Positions 9,301-16,673 of a stretch of 25,775 bases of DNA are shown in pieces. The notes beneath the pieces are model-generated. The model worked only from the letters and a program-made list of their open reading frames with translations. It was not told the DNA's origin and ran no database searches. Within the stretch, counting starts at the first letter, position 1. The number at the start of each line of letters is the position of its first letter. Made by a program: the position numbers and the translations under genes. This stretch comes from an uncultured Sutterella sp. (GTDB taxonomy: Bacteria > Pseudomonadota > Gammaproteobacteria > Burkholderiales > Burkholderiaceae_F): contig UQNA01000041.1 of NCBI GenBank assembly GCA_900542195.1, forward strand, positions 1-25,775, written 5' to 3'.

Positions 9301-9625
9301 TCAGAGAGGAAACTTTTCAAGCTTGCTCGGCCTGAAACTTCAAGGAAACACTCAACTCAACCAAACCTCTATAACCTCAGATGTATGGGTTGGTTGGCGT
9401 CATAGCTATACAACCAGTCCGGCTAAGATTTATACAAAATTTGCCGATGCCTCTCCGAGATTTTTTGCCGAATCTGACAGATTTGATAAAGATTCTTTCG
9501 AAGGTTCTTTCCAGGTCAGTTTCGCTCAAACGACCGGATTTTACGGAGGTATTGAAGCGTGGGGCTCCAAATCCAAGGACGTCCGAGGCATAGGTATCAA
9601 CTTTTTCCTTGGAAAGAGATTCTAG
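6350..9625 (+). CDS. S8 (subtilisin-like) serine protease autotransporter
   Basis: Type Va secreted protease of the outer membrane, 1091 residues and complete. AAGGAGG at 6338-6344 gives a strong start. The N-terminus is a long two-part leader: a charged stretch of about 40 residues, then a hydrophobic core ending ANA (cleavage predicted after residue 58). The protease domain has the triad Asp99 (VGLLDTE), His138 (SHGTHVAS) and Ser339 (SGTSMAAPQVSG), with oxyanion Asn252 (AAANDG). The usual DTG around the Asp reads DTE. The family motif EVFGQGLLDAGKAVNG follows at about 465-480. A passenger-associated repeat (GNGILVLSGTNTYSAPTIVE, about residues 557-576) precedes a beta-rich stalk. The C-terminal 270 or so residues form the autotransporter barrel, ending in Phe (INFFLGKRF). 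It is isolated: the neighbour upstream is divergent and the one downstream convergent. The substrate cannot be inferred. Confidence 0.93.
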   Translation: MRNHFFLRLTNIKIAKENILLSKPHTAGTCVERKGSPTLKLHVLSFFSALLFPIAANALTQQDFKTTEYFASNGLDLINAASAYAQGFTGKGILVGLLDTEMQSYHPELSEKFEVFEALDKDGSQIPLPTIWDDSVSHGTHVASIMAAKKDNEGMHGVAFDADVIGQVYIGLRDFYYPDDKRFFQDHPNLKILNNSWTAAELHKDTLPTGELYSVEEAKRLSQVMGERPHSGSLVNWALNNPNSLAVVAAANDGWIHPSFNGMLPRYYGSELGNWITVVSANPLDTRRENGKIIFGPSGLSLFSNIARGAELFTITAPGSNIWAANVVDEKYVFKSGTSMAAPQVSGAAALVAQAFPWMTGKQLADTLLTTANSNIECPDILVGFDNSIETVLVFYYVSDDRPTKDQLIKAITETYQADPDSWPAYSLDSLIKYFIEDHYENDGSEKLDDKYVRLVKVTKEEVFGQGLLDAGKAVNGIARLDVNRMKAEDIRSYSEFGNEKFAFEKFDTQGHTAFFNNDISERLWDDKYHHDEYKEGKFRATSTFTGLKPGLIKQGNGILVLSGTNTYSAPTIVEGGVLDISKRADRSGGTLVNSSVLIQDGAVLLGNGTVNNKVINHGAFIPGDFVDPFTVGEYIQSPTGNLLIFVSNEGKHNSLKVLHEAKIEGNVLVGLESGFYVNNSLYKFNLPDFIDVSDPAKLTLDLTEIRLFKNSGTLEVKLEKDKDSFTLKILRAPDSYARYANSPAQKSLGAALYAAASQNSLSPGLRNFIELLDFSDAGSNEITNLLQNTLPNVYLNTQKADLEQLQTINNLLFSCRAEDGYWIKALGNRGSSDNSNLLNGYRTYQYGVVGGYRTKISEQVKVGVFIGATQLQLKEKNSGSKYDSTRFLIGAETQYLPQQIDGLTFFGSVFFTGTDSKATRKSLGSAYKGHWVGIGFSSQAGAEYLAGPETIKAGPFVLADFSWSRTPSFTEKGPGIPQTIASHQRGNFSSLLGLKLQGNTQLNQTSITSDVWVGWRHSYTTSPAKIYTKFADASPRFFAESDRFDKDSFEGSFQVSFAQTTGFYGGIEAWGSKSKDVRGIGINFFLGKRF

Positions 9626-9933
9626 CGATTAGAGCACGTTTAGCCGAGCAAAAATATCTTAGAACGACGGGGTCTACCTTGATAGGATGTTTAATTTTTC
9701 AAATCGTGCCATTTAACGAATTGTCGTTCTTTGACTGAGTAAACAAGTACTACCTTGTTTAATGTTCTCCGTAGTACCTTCTACTCATTTGCTTAAAGCC
9801 TTCTTCAGACTTGTCTTGAGGTCTCTCTCCTTCTCGAACTATCTTTACCTTCTTTTCTTATTCCTGCTAGATTTTTAAGCAAAATCCTCCGATTTTTCTC
9901 GATCTTCTCAGAGGACTTTTCCAAAATAAAGCG
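9626..9933. other. Intergenic stretch without a recognisable gene
   Basis: About 300 bases between the autotransporter stop and the strong hairpin near 9940. I find no open frame with family resemblance and no tRNA. The only structure is a modest hairpin, AAACAAG (9741-9747) with CTTGTTT (9754-9760) around a six-base loop. No T-run follows it, so it is at best a weak terminator for the autotransporter gene. Confidence 0.5.
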
Positions 9934-9966
9934 AAACCGGCAGCTTTTGGCTGCCGGTTTGTTTTT
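9934..9966. terminator. Strong hairpin between convergent genes
   Basis: An 11-bp perfect stem (AAACCGGCAGC at 9934-9944, GCTGCCGGTTT at 9950-9960) is followed on the + strand by GTTTTT and on the - strand by CGCTTTATTTT. It lies 20 bases beyond the stop codon of the phosphate transporter on the - strand and between two convergent genes, so it probably works in both directions. Confidence 0.85.
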
Positions 9967-9979
9967 CCTAATGAGTTAA

Positions 9980-12268
9980 TTAGGCAGTTTCAGGATTAGT
10001 TGGAGAAGAAATATTTCCTTCACCTTCATCCTGCAGCATGTGGTTTAGTTCTCTCTGAAGCAGAACAATAACGGTATAACGGTTCACGACTTCTCTGTAG
10101 AACTGTAGAAGAGCCAAGTAAAGCTCGGAACGATGCAAAGGCATTTGTTTGATATCAATCTGCTTCATCAATTCAAGCTGATAAAGATTGACCTCTTCTA
10201 AGTTTGTATTGGATAACCTCAGCAATACTTCGTCAGAGGTTGAGCCAGTAAGAATAAAGTTATCCAAAGTCTTCTGAAGACTCTTCAAATCACTGATGGA
10301 CTTAAGAAGATTATTTCTCAGTACGCCTTTGAAGACAGAGTGAGAGTTGGCAATGTGATCGTCCATCTGGCTCACTACCTTTGTTAAAAGCTGAGCCACG
10401 TCCTTCATGTTGGAGAACGTACGGTAGTAATAGTTTCGGGCGTCGTAGTCACCGTCTTTACCGTGAATAATCATCAGATAGTATTGGCTTCTCATACGCA
10501 CGATACGATCGAGCAATGCCTGAGAACGGCTCTTGCACTGTCCAAGGTCAGACAAATCTTCCGCTAACAAGGCCTTAACGGCATCGGAGAAGATATTGAT
10601 AGTCTGTTCGAGGTTTTTGCCGATAGCATTGTTAAGACGAGTTCTAATCTCTTCACGGGTCATGTTTTCGTCAAGGAATTCTTCTGCTTGCTGTTCTTTC
10701 TTGGAGCCTGCCAAGAAGTTAGAACGAATTAAAAGAGTAACAACTACCAAGCCCGCAGGAATCATGAACCATGCGCCGAGCCATAAGCAAAGGAGAGCAG
10801 CAATACCGCAGGAAATAAAGGCGGTAAAGGCTGTCAAGAACCATCCGCTGATAACGGCTAAAACACCGGAAATACGATAAACCGCTGTTTCTCTATCCCA
10901 AGCACCGTCAGCCAATGAGCTTCCCATGGCAACCATAAAAGTGACATAGGTGGTTGACAAAGGCAGCTTGAGGGAGGTCGCCGTTGCAATCAAAATACTG
11001 GCCAGCACCAAGTTTACAGACGCTCTGACCTGATCGAAAGGCAATGGAATCTCACCCTTTTGCAAACGAGGCTTTTCTAGTCTGGTATCAATTGCTGTTA
11101 GGACGGAACGAGGGAGAATTTGATTAACAATCTTATTGACGCTCAAAGCGGAGCGAACAATAACACGGCCCGTTACGGTAGCGCCGAACTGCTCTTTCTC
11201 GTTTCTGTCGCTGGCAGATAAGTTAATAGCTGTCTGAACAACTCGGCGTGCCTTCGGGCTGAACCACAAGGTTCCAACCATAATTAAGCCGGAAATAACA
11301 AGATAGATGGTCGGAGTTTGAACGCTTTCTTTCAACCCGCCCATGTAAAAGGTTTCAGGGGTCAGGGCACCGTTCAAAGCGTGAGCAGCATCAGCTATCT
11401 GTACGCTCTGCAAAGCTGCAAGCGGCACACCAACGAAGTTCACCAAGTCGTTGCCTGCGAAAGCGAAAGCCAATGAGAAGGTTCCGGCCAAAATTACAAG
11501 ACGAAGTGCATTGTAATTAAAGAACCAGATAAGGCACTGAATGACAACTGTTGTGCCTAAGAAGGTATAAAGAAGAATATCGAAAGTATTAGCATTAATC
11601 CAAGCCAAAAGTTCCGGAGTCATGAAGGAAGCGCCTTTTGCACCCTTTACAACAAGGAAGTAGAAAATGGCTGTTAAACAGAAACCGGAATAAATACCGC
11701 CGATATAACGGTACACCTTCTGGAATTTAAAGGAGAAAACCATGCGGACGATCCATTGGATAATGACTCCGCAGGTAAAAGCAATAATGACGGAAGAAAG
11801 AATACCGATGATGATACTCAGAGCTTTTTCATTATTAATGTAGGCTCCTAAACCTCCTAAAGAGCCCGTTGTTACCCAAAGCTTGTAGCTAGCAGTAATG
11901 ACAGAGCCGCCGAGCAATTCGAAAACAATGGAAACTGTGGTTGAGGTTGGAAGTCCGAGGGAATTAAAGGTGTCGAGGAGGAGAACGTCGGTCATCATAA
12001 CAGCGAAGAAAACTATCATGACGTCGTAGAAGGTGAACATTGTCGGATTAAAGATACCGCTTCGTGCGATTTCCATCATTCCGCTGGAGAACGTACAGCC
12101 TAAAAGCACACCAGCTGCCGCGACGAACATTACTCTATTGAAAGAAGCTGCTCTGGAGCCTAATGCGGAACTTAAAAAGTTAACCGCATCATTACTTACC
12201 CCCACAAATAAGTTAAACGAGGCAAGAAGCATTAAGAACAGCATAATGCCTGTTAAAAAAGTGTCCAT
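9980..12268 (-). CDS. PiT-family inorganic phosphate transporter with cytoplasmic tail
   Basis: Integral inner-membrane permease importing phosphate (usually as metal-phosphate with H+ or Na+). The two inverted PiT repeats are visible: GVSNDAVNFLSSALGSRA at residues 23-40 and AFAGNDLVNFVGVPLAALQS near 269-288, the second being the canonical GND motif. Many hydrophobic segments run to about residue 520, with LPLSTTYVTFMVAMGSSLAD in the C-terminal membrane half. Residues from about 545 to 762 are hydrophilic and predicted helical, resembling the PhoU-like extension found in the larger members of this family (around 750 residues). No phoU-type gene is adjacent, so this tail may take that role in cis. 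The leader before the ATG is AT-rich with no clear Shine-Dalgarno. Anions other than phosphate cannot be excluded. Confidence 0.88.
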   Translation of the reverse strand: MDTFLTGIMLFLMLLASFNLFVGVSNDAVNFLSSALGSRAASFNRVMFVAAAGVLLGCTFSSGMMEIARSGIFNPTMFTFYDVMIVFFAVMMTDVLLLDTFNSLGLPTSTTVSIVFELLGGSVITASYKLWVTTGSLGGLGAYINNEKALSIIIGILSSVIIAFTCGVIIQWIVRMVFSFKFQKVYRYIGGIYSGFCLTAIFYFLVVKGAKGASFMTPELLAWINANTFDILLYTFLGTTVVIQCLIWFFNYNALRLVILAGTFSLAFAFAGNDLVNFVGVPLAALQSVQIADAAHALNGALTPETFYMGGLKESVQTPTIYLVISGLIMVGTLWFSPKARRVVQTAINLSASDRNEKEQFGATVTGRVIVRSALSVNKIVNQILPRSVLTAIDTRLEKPRLQKGEIPLPFDQVRASVNLVLASILIATATSLKLPLSTTYVTFMVAMGSSLADGAWDRETAVYRISGVLAVISGWFLTAFTAFISCGIAALLCLWLGAWFMIPAGLVVVTLLIRSNFLAGSKKEQQAEEFLDENMTREEIRTRLNNAIGKNLEQTINIFSDAVKALLAEDLSDLGQCKSRSQALLDRIVRMRSQYYLMIIHGKDGDYDARNYYYRTFSNMKDVAQLLTKVVSQMDDHIANSHSVFKGVLRNNLLKSISDLKSLQKTLDNFILTGSTSDEVLLRLSNTNLEEVNLYQLELMKQIDIKQMPLHRSELYLALLQFYREVVNRYTVIVLLQRELNHMLQDEGEGNISSPTNPETA

Positions 12269-12495
12269 ATAGTAATAATTTTAGAAATAACTTAACCACC
12301 CTATGTTATATGCCCAATATGACAAATTTATTACACAGAAGGGTTATTTTCTTTTTCCAACCGTGGCTCTCAAAACCATTTTAGTCAGTCACAGCCCGCC
12401 GGCTCTTTCTTAAAAGCTTTTACGAGGCTTTCGAAAGAGTATTATTGCCAGAATAAAAAAAGTCTCACTTTTGCAACACGAATAAGGAATGACTC

Positions 12496-13548
12496 ATGAA
12501 GTTAAAAGTTCTTACCTGTCAAGCCGGTATTGCAGCAGCCATGCTCGCAATCGCACCAGCCAGTCATGCTGACTTTCTTTCCGACCTTTTTGGATCCCCT
12601 AAGGAACCGGCTATTCTGCCGTTGACTACTTCTCAAATTCTTCAAAAAGAAGTTTATTCGATTGACGGTCGTAAAGTCTCTGCTTGGGAAGTCGTACAAG
12701 TCGCTACTAAACGCGGCACACGCTACAACTTGGTTCAGAAAGAAGGTACCGGCACTTTATTTGGAAGCCAACTCGATGCCGGTAACGTTGTGACTAAGAA
12801 CGGCAAAGTTGCCTTGGATAAAGCCGCTGGAGTTACATTCCTTAAAAACGGCGATGCGCAATTCACTTTCGGTCATCCGAAGACACCTGTCGTTATTGAC
12901 TTGAATCTACGTGCCATTGACGTCAGCGGTCAGAAAATCGCAGACTATCTCAAGACCCGCGACGGCAAAACCAGCAATGACTCTGAGAAAGTTGGAAACG
13001 CTAAATTCCCGGAAGGTTCAATTGCTTACCAGGCCGTTACTAAATTCGTAAATGGCGAAATGGTTCTTCCTGTAAATGAATCCTTTACTAATGCTAAGGC
13101 CTCACAAGAAATCATCGAGAACTTCAGAACCGTTCCTTACTGTTTGAACTACGAATCCAGAATGGATTCTCATGCCTACGGCATCGTTTTTGATCCGACT
13201 GCTCCGAAAGCTACAACAGGAACTTACAAGATTCTTCCGGTCAGAAGAGACACTATTTTCTGCAAACCTACAGGAGAGCCGGCAGTTGCGAGCGGAAACT
13301 GGAATGCTGTCACAACCAAGAACTCCTCCGCTGTTGTTTTGACACTTCCATCCAATGTTGACCCCCGCGACTGCGGTCTCAAGATTCATGAAAACGGGGT
13401 TGCTAAGATTGCCTTCATTGCACCGGCCAAAGGCGACCATGTATTCAGACCAGGGCGCTACTATGCTAAAGGCGCAGCAGTTCAAGGTCAGAACTATTTA
13501 TTCAACAATGTAGCCGCTGACGCCGCTACAAAAGCACTTGGACTGTAA
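12496..13548 (+). CDS. Exported protein of unknown function
   Basis: I do not recognise a family. The first 25 residues form a classical Sec signal peptide (KLK, hydrophobic core, ASHA before Asp26). The mature protein, about 325 residues, is soluble-looking, with no further membrane span and no lipobox. It contains three cysteines (216, 256, 293), clustered in the second half around PYCLNYESR, IFCKPT and RDCGLK. The first half is rich in beta-prone segments (VVTKNGKVAL, VTFLKNGDAQFTFG). AAGGAA ends 7 bases before the ATG, a good Shine-Dalgarno. It is a single-gene unit, divergent from the phosphate transporter and closed by a strong terminator, which suggests real and independent expression. 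A periplasmic location is the simplest inference. Confidence 0.8.
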   Translation: MKLKVLTCQAGIAAAMLAIAPASHADFLSDLFGSPKEPAILPLTTSQILQKEVYSIDGRKVSAWEVVQVATKRGTRYNLVQKEGTGTLFGSQLDAGNVVTKNGKVALDKAAGVTFLKNGDAQFTFGHPKTPVVIDLNLRAIDVSGQKIADYLKTRDGKTSNDSEKVGNAKFPEGSIAYQAVTKFVNGEMVLPVNESFTNAKASQEIIENFRTVPYCLNYESRMDSHAYGIVFDPTAPKATTGTYKILPVRRDTIFCKPTGEPAVASGNWNAVTTKNSSAVVLTLPSNVDPRDCGLKIHENGVAKIAFIAPAKGDHVFRPGRYYAKGAAVQGQNYLFNNVAADAATKALGL

Positions 13549-13565
13549 TATTTAGTCCTCAATTG

Positions 13566-13592
13566 AAGCCTCGCCGATCGCGAGGCTTTTTT
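13566..13592 (+). terminator. Intrinsic terminator of the exported-protein gene
   Basis: AAGCCTCGC (13566-13574) pairs with GCGAGGCTT (13580-13588) around loop CGATC, with six T from 13587. It lies 17 bases after the stop codon at 13546-13548. This is a textbook Rho-independent terminator. Confidence 0.92.
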
Positions 13593-13669
13593 ATACCTAA
13601 CTCTGCTTCTTTTTGCCTTACTACCGTCACCTGTCTGTTGAGAGAGCTCTTTTTTATCTGCGTATTTTT

Positions 13670-13895
13670 CTATATCCCTTGATATTTTCCTTCAACAGCG
13701 AAAGCCTTGTCTTTTCGGTTAGTCGTGAAATTTCAATAGCTTTTGATAGAACGCAGTAATTATTGGTTTTCCGATACATCGAGCAACGATACGCGCAAAA
13801 TAGAAGAAGGCGACATCCTCGGAGATTTTCAACCCGACAAATATCACGCTCAAATATTTCTTGAAGATAAGTGGCTTAGAAGAATCTTGTAATGT
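13670..13895 (-). pseudogene. Frameshifted relic of an AAA_14/DUF4143 ATPase gene
   Basis: On the - strand three short segments in two frames match, in order, the middle of the intact DUF4143 ATPase encoded at 14488-15693. They are TYLQEIFERDICR (intact copy: SYFQELLERDVCR), KISEDVAFFYFARIVARCIGKPI (intact: KITSELDLFRFARIVAQSIGQPI), and NYCVLSKAIEISRLTEKTRL (intact: NHSALAAKAGISQPKAKAWL). A 20-base stretch at 13781-13800 is identical to 15036-15055. At least two frameshifts and a stop codon separate the segments, and both ends of the gene are missing, so it cannot make the protein. The lower boundary is uncertain by a few tens of bases. Confidence 0.8.
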
Positions 13896-13934
13896 CTTAT
13901 CTGTAGGTCCAATGTAAATATCTAGGAGAAAGGA

Positions 13935-14117
13935 ATGTTTATTTTGGGAGGATACTGAGAAAGCTAAGATAAATTTTCAAAAACATGGAGTAAGTTATGA
14001 AGAAGCTATAATAGTTTTTGAAGATCCAGAAGCTTTTCTCATCGCATACACAGAACACTTCTACTGAAGTACACAGATTCATTCTCCTAAGCTTGGATAG
14101 TTCATTTCTATTGATTT
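13935..14117 (+). pseudogene. brnT: Decayed BrnT-family toxin gene
   Basis: BrnT is a RelE-fold ribonuclease toxin paired with BrnA. A good Shine-Dalgarno (AGGAGAAAGGA, 13924-13934) precedes an ATG at 13935. The family sequence WEDTEKAKINFQKHGVSYEE, then FEDPEAF, appears only after a one-base frame change in the T-run at 13942-13945. Removing one T would give M-F-I-W-E-D in a single frame. A stop at 14065-14067 interrupts the reading. A third frame then continues with TEVHRFILLSLDSSFLLI, resembling the central ERFILIG-like part of BrnT. The C-terminal third of the toxin, including its conserved Arg-rich end, is absent, and brnA follows directly. Two frameshifts and a 3' loss make this a pseudogene. 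Confidence 0.75.
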
Positions 14118-14354
14118 ATGCTCAAAGAATACGATTTTTCAAAGGCTGTAAAGAATCCTTATAGTGATTCCAAGAAAAGCTTGATTTCAATCCGTCTAAA
14201 TACGCAGACTCTTAAATATTTCAAGAAGTTAGCCAAGGAAGTGGGTCTGCCTTATCAAACCTTAATAAATTCGTACCTTACGGATTGCGCTTTAAAGAAT
14301 TTACGACCAAAAACTATTTGGTCTTCCGAAACAAAAAAGCAAGACTTAAGTTGA
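14118..14354 (+). CDS. brnA: BrnA-like antitoxin (orphan)
   Basis: 78 residues, apparently intact. It has the hallmarks of the BrnA/CopG-like antitoxins that partner BrnT: EYDFSKA near the N-terminus, then NPY, a ribbon-helix-helix core (ISIRLNTQTLKYFKKLA) and the very typical EVGLPYQTLINSYLTDCA. Such proteins bind and neutralise the toxin and repress their own promoter. Its cognate brnT directly upstream is decayed, so it is an antitoxin without a working partner. It may persist neutrally or buffer related toxins elsewhere. No clear Shine-Dalgarno precedes the ATG, consistent with former translational coupling to brnT. The 14355-14487 stretch after it shows no gene. Confidence 0.8.
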   Translation: MLKEYDFSKAVKNPYSDSKKSLISIRLNTQTLKYFKKLAKEVGLPYQTLINSYLTDCALKNLRPKTIWSSETKKQDLS

Positions 14355-14487
14355 GGTTTGCTCTTCTCTCAGCATAATTTTTTCCCCACTGCTTTGATCA
14401 AAAACTGCACTATACCTAACCATTCTTCCCAGTGGCTAATAAGAAAAACTCTCGGTGGGATTCGACCCATTTCCTTCTAAAAAATAC

Positions 14488-15693
14488 TTAAAGATAAAAG
14501 AAAGGAATAGCGGACACCTCCGAGGAGAGAGGAGTTTCCTCCTTTACTAAACATAGAAGCGAACCACATCCTCGGAGATCTCTTGGCAGGACTTCAAAAT
14601 TTTTGATCATTGCTGCTCGAGGCTTATCGGTATTCTTGATTCCTACAGGAAACAGCTTACCGTGCTCTTCAATAATAAGGTCAATTTCTCTGCCGTCCGT
14701 ATCGGGATAATAAAAAAGGCTTGGCTCCAGCCCAGCGTTACGATAGCTTTTCAATATTTCAATAACAGCAAAATTTTCTAAAAAGGCTTCACCCATTATT
14801 CCTGGCTCAATAGCCTGCTCTATCAACCAACCACTGAGAAAGGCTGCCAAACCGGTATCTGTAAAATATAACTTTGACGATTTGATTACGCGTTTGTGTC
14901 GAGTGCTGCAGTATGCGGGCAGAAGATAAATCAGTCCGAAATCCTCCAACACCGAAAGCCATGCCTTTGCCTTAGGTTGAGAAATTCCAGCCTTCGCTGC
15001 TAGTGCGCTGTGATTTATTGGTTGTCCAATACTTTGAGCAACGATACGCGCAAAACGAAATAAGTCGAGTTCTGAGGTAATTTTTGTAAACCTACAAACA
15101 TCACGTTCAAGCAATTCCTGAAAGTAAGAATTGTAGAAATACTCCCAGTCAACATCACCTTTCCAAATCTTTGGATAAGAGCCTTTCCAAATAAAGTGAA
15201 AAATTTCTTTGGATTCAAGTTTCCTTCGTCCACGGCAGCTCTTCAAGTAATCTTCGGTCGGTAAGAACGGCCCTCCTCCCAACCATCTATTCAGTTCACG
15301 TTGAGACAATCCAAGAAGTCTGAGAACTTGAATTCGGCAGCCTAAGCTTCTCAAGGCGTTCTCCAAACGGCGGAACTGCTGATTGGCTGTTAACCAGAGC
15401 CAGCCGCTCTTCTGTCTCTCATCAGCGATAGATTTAATCACTGGCAAAAGCTCCGGCGCATTTTCAATTGATTTAATCAGCAACGGGCCGGGAGAACGTT
15501 GAAGAAAACCTTTAGGATTGAATAAAGCCTGCTCGCGGATAGTTAACATATCCAGAGACACGGTTGGCCTATCAGGATCAATATGATTCAAAAGCGTGCT
15601 TTTGCCAACTAGCCTTGGTCCGTTAATAAGCAATGTTTGAGATTGATCGCTAATCTTCCGTATTGAAGCCTCGTTGTCTCTTTTTATGTACAT
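14488..15693 (-). CDS. ATP-binding protein, AAA_14 plus DUF4143
   Basis: Member of the widespread archaeal/bacterial ATPase family with an AAA_14 domain and a C-terminal DUF4143 PD-(D/E)XK-like domain; its physiological role is not established. Walker A is NGPRLVGKSTLL (about residues 24-35). A winged-helix-like linker (INHSALAAKAGISQPKAKAW) is followed by the family stretch KLYFTDTGLAAFLSGW and the nuclease-like core GREIDLIIEEHGKLFPVGIK. In relatives the last motif usually reads P-I/V-E-I-K; here the Glu position is Gly351 (codon GGA at 14641-14643). The start is taken at the ATG at 15693, MYIKRDNEAS, which matches the usual family start. A TTG eleven codons upstream is less likely. The 401-residue length is normal. 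It may be functional as an ATPase but is probably nuclease-dead. Confidence 0.85.
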   Translation of the reverse strand: MYIKRDNEASIRKISDQSQTLLINGPRLVGKSTLLNHIDPDRPTVSLDMLTIREQALFNPKGFLQRSPGPLLIKSIENAPELLPVIKSIADERQKSGWLWLTANQQFRRLENALRSLGCRIQVLRLLGLSQRELNRWLGGGPFLPTEDYLKSCRGRRKLESKEIFHFIWKGSYPKIWKGDVDWEYFYNSYFQELLERDVCRFTKITSELDLFRFARIVAQSIGQPINHSALAAKAGISQPKAKAWLSVLEDFGLIYLLPAYCSTRHKRVIKSSKLYFTDTGLAAFLSGWLIEQAIEPGIMGEAFLENFAVIEILKSYRNAGLEPSLFYYPDTDGREIDLIIEEHGKLFPVGIKNTDKPRAAMIKNFEVLPRDLRGCGSLLCLVKEETPLSSEVSAIPFFYL

Positions 15694-15857
15694 CTTGCAG
15701 CACCGATTAAATGGCAAGCGAACCAATCACATTTTAATTTTTCTATCCTACTTTTGAAAATCTCCTACGTTGATTAAGCTTCATCTGACATAACCGGCAA
15801 AGATAAGAAGAGGCGTCAGGTTTAAAATTTAGAAAATTCAAAACCCAAGGAAGAATA

Positions 15858-16667
15858 ATGAAACTTACCGTCGTTGTAGACAATTTCTGCCAAAAACAAG
15901 GTTTACTCGCTGAATGGGGGTACTCTTCTTGGCTGGAAACAAAAGATACCAATATTCTTTTGGACACCGCCGGAATTTGCCACGTGCTTACGCACAACTT
16001 GAATTTCTTGAAATTGGATCCAACAAAACTCTCGTCAGTAATTCTTTCTCACGGGCACTTCGACCATATCTCCGGGCTTATGGACATTCTTCGGATTCAG
16101 CCGCAGGTGAATGTGTTTGCCTCTCCGGCAGTCTCTATTGAAAAAAGAGGAGATGCGGACGCAAAACGTTTGAGCGGCGGATTTCCAATCCAAAGCCTAA
16201 GACAATTCCGTCCTATTGAAGGTATTACGGAAGCAGCTCCGGACGTCTTTGCTTTTACCGTTCCGAAAGCAAGAAGAAATCCTCACTATGTATGCTGCAG
16301 AAATCTGTGGGAAGTTAACGAAAACGGGTCTGTTGAGGCCGACAACTTTGAAGATGATGTCTCAGTTGCCGTTAAAGGAAATAAAGGCTGGTCGCTGCTT
16401 TTAGGCTGTTCTCATGCAGGTTTGCCCAACATCATGAGATATATCACGGAAGAGCTCAATATTGAAGAATTCGATACGGTCGTCGGAGGTTCTCATCTTT
16501 GCGCTGTTGCACCGAGAGAATATCCTTTATGGGCAGAAAAGCTCAGTGAATTTAAGGTAAAACGCTGGCGACTGAACCATTGCACCGGCTTCAAAGCCGC
16601 CGCTGCAATGGCCAAATATTTTGATGATGTAGATTGGGCCGGCTGCGGTTCAGTCATAGAACTATAA
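15858..16667 (+). CDS. MBL-fold metallohydrolase
   Basis: Metallo-beta-lactamase-fold enzyme of 269 residues with the metal-binding signature SHGHFDHISG (His65, His67, Asp69, His70), a further metal ligand in LLGCSHAG, and downstream GGSHL and NHCTG. The overall pattern, with an N-terminal KLTVVVDNF, AEWGYSSWLE and LLDTAG before the HxHxDH, resembles the group annotated as 7,8-dihydropterin-6-yl-methyl-4-(beta-D-ribofuranosyl)aminobenzene 5'-phosphate synthase-like proteins. The true substrate in bacteria is generally unknown. AAGGAAG lies just upstream of the ATG. The gene stands alone, convergent with dusA with a gap of only six bases. No signal peptide is present, so it should be cytoplasmic. 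Confidence 0.87.
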   Translation: MKLTVVVDNFCQKQGLLAEWGYSSWLETKDTNILLDTAGICHVLTHNLNFLKLDPTKLSSVILSHGHFDHISGLMDILRIQPQVNVFASPAVSIEKRGDADAKRLSGGFPIQSLRQFRPIEGITEAAPDVFAFTVPKARRNPHYVCCRNLWEVNENGSVEADNFEDDVSVAVKGNKGWSLLLGCSHAGLPNIMRYITEELNIEEFDTVVGGSHLCAVAPREYPLWAEKLSEFKVKRWRLNHCTGFKAAAAMAKYFDDVDWAGCGSVIEL

Positions 16668-16673
16668 AAAGCT

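Noticed and set aside
12315..12340. Possible Pho box between the divergent phosphate transporter and the exported-protein gene
   Set aside because: On the - strand CTGTGTA and TTTGTCAT resemble the two half-sites, but the TGT cores are 13 bases apart instead of 11 and the first half-site is poor.
14450..14475. tRNA T-arm-like sequence (on the - strand GGGTCGAATCCCACC) that might mark a tRNA relic or attachment site
   Set aside because: The loop is one base short, there is no matching acceptor, D or anticodon arm nearby, and no second copy in the window to serve as an att site.
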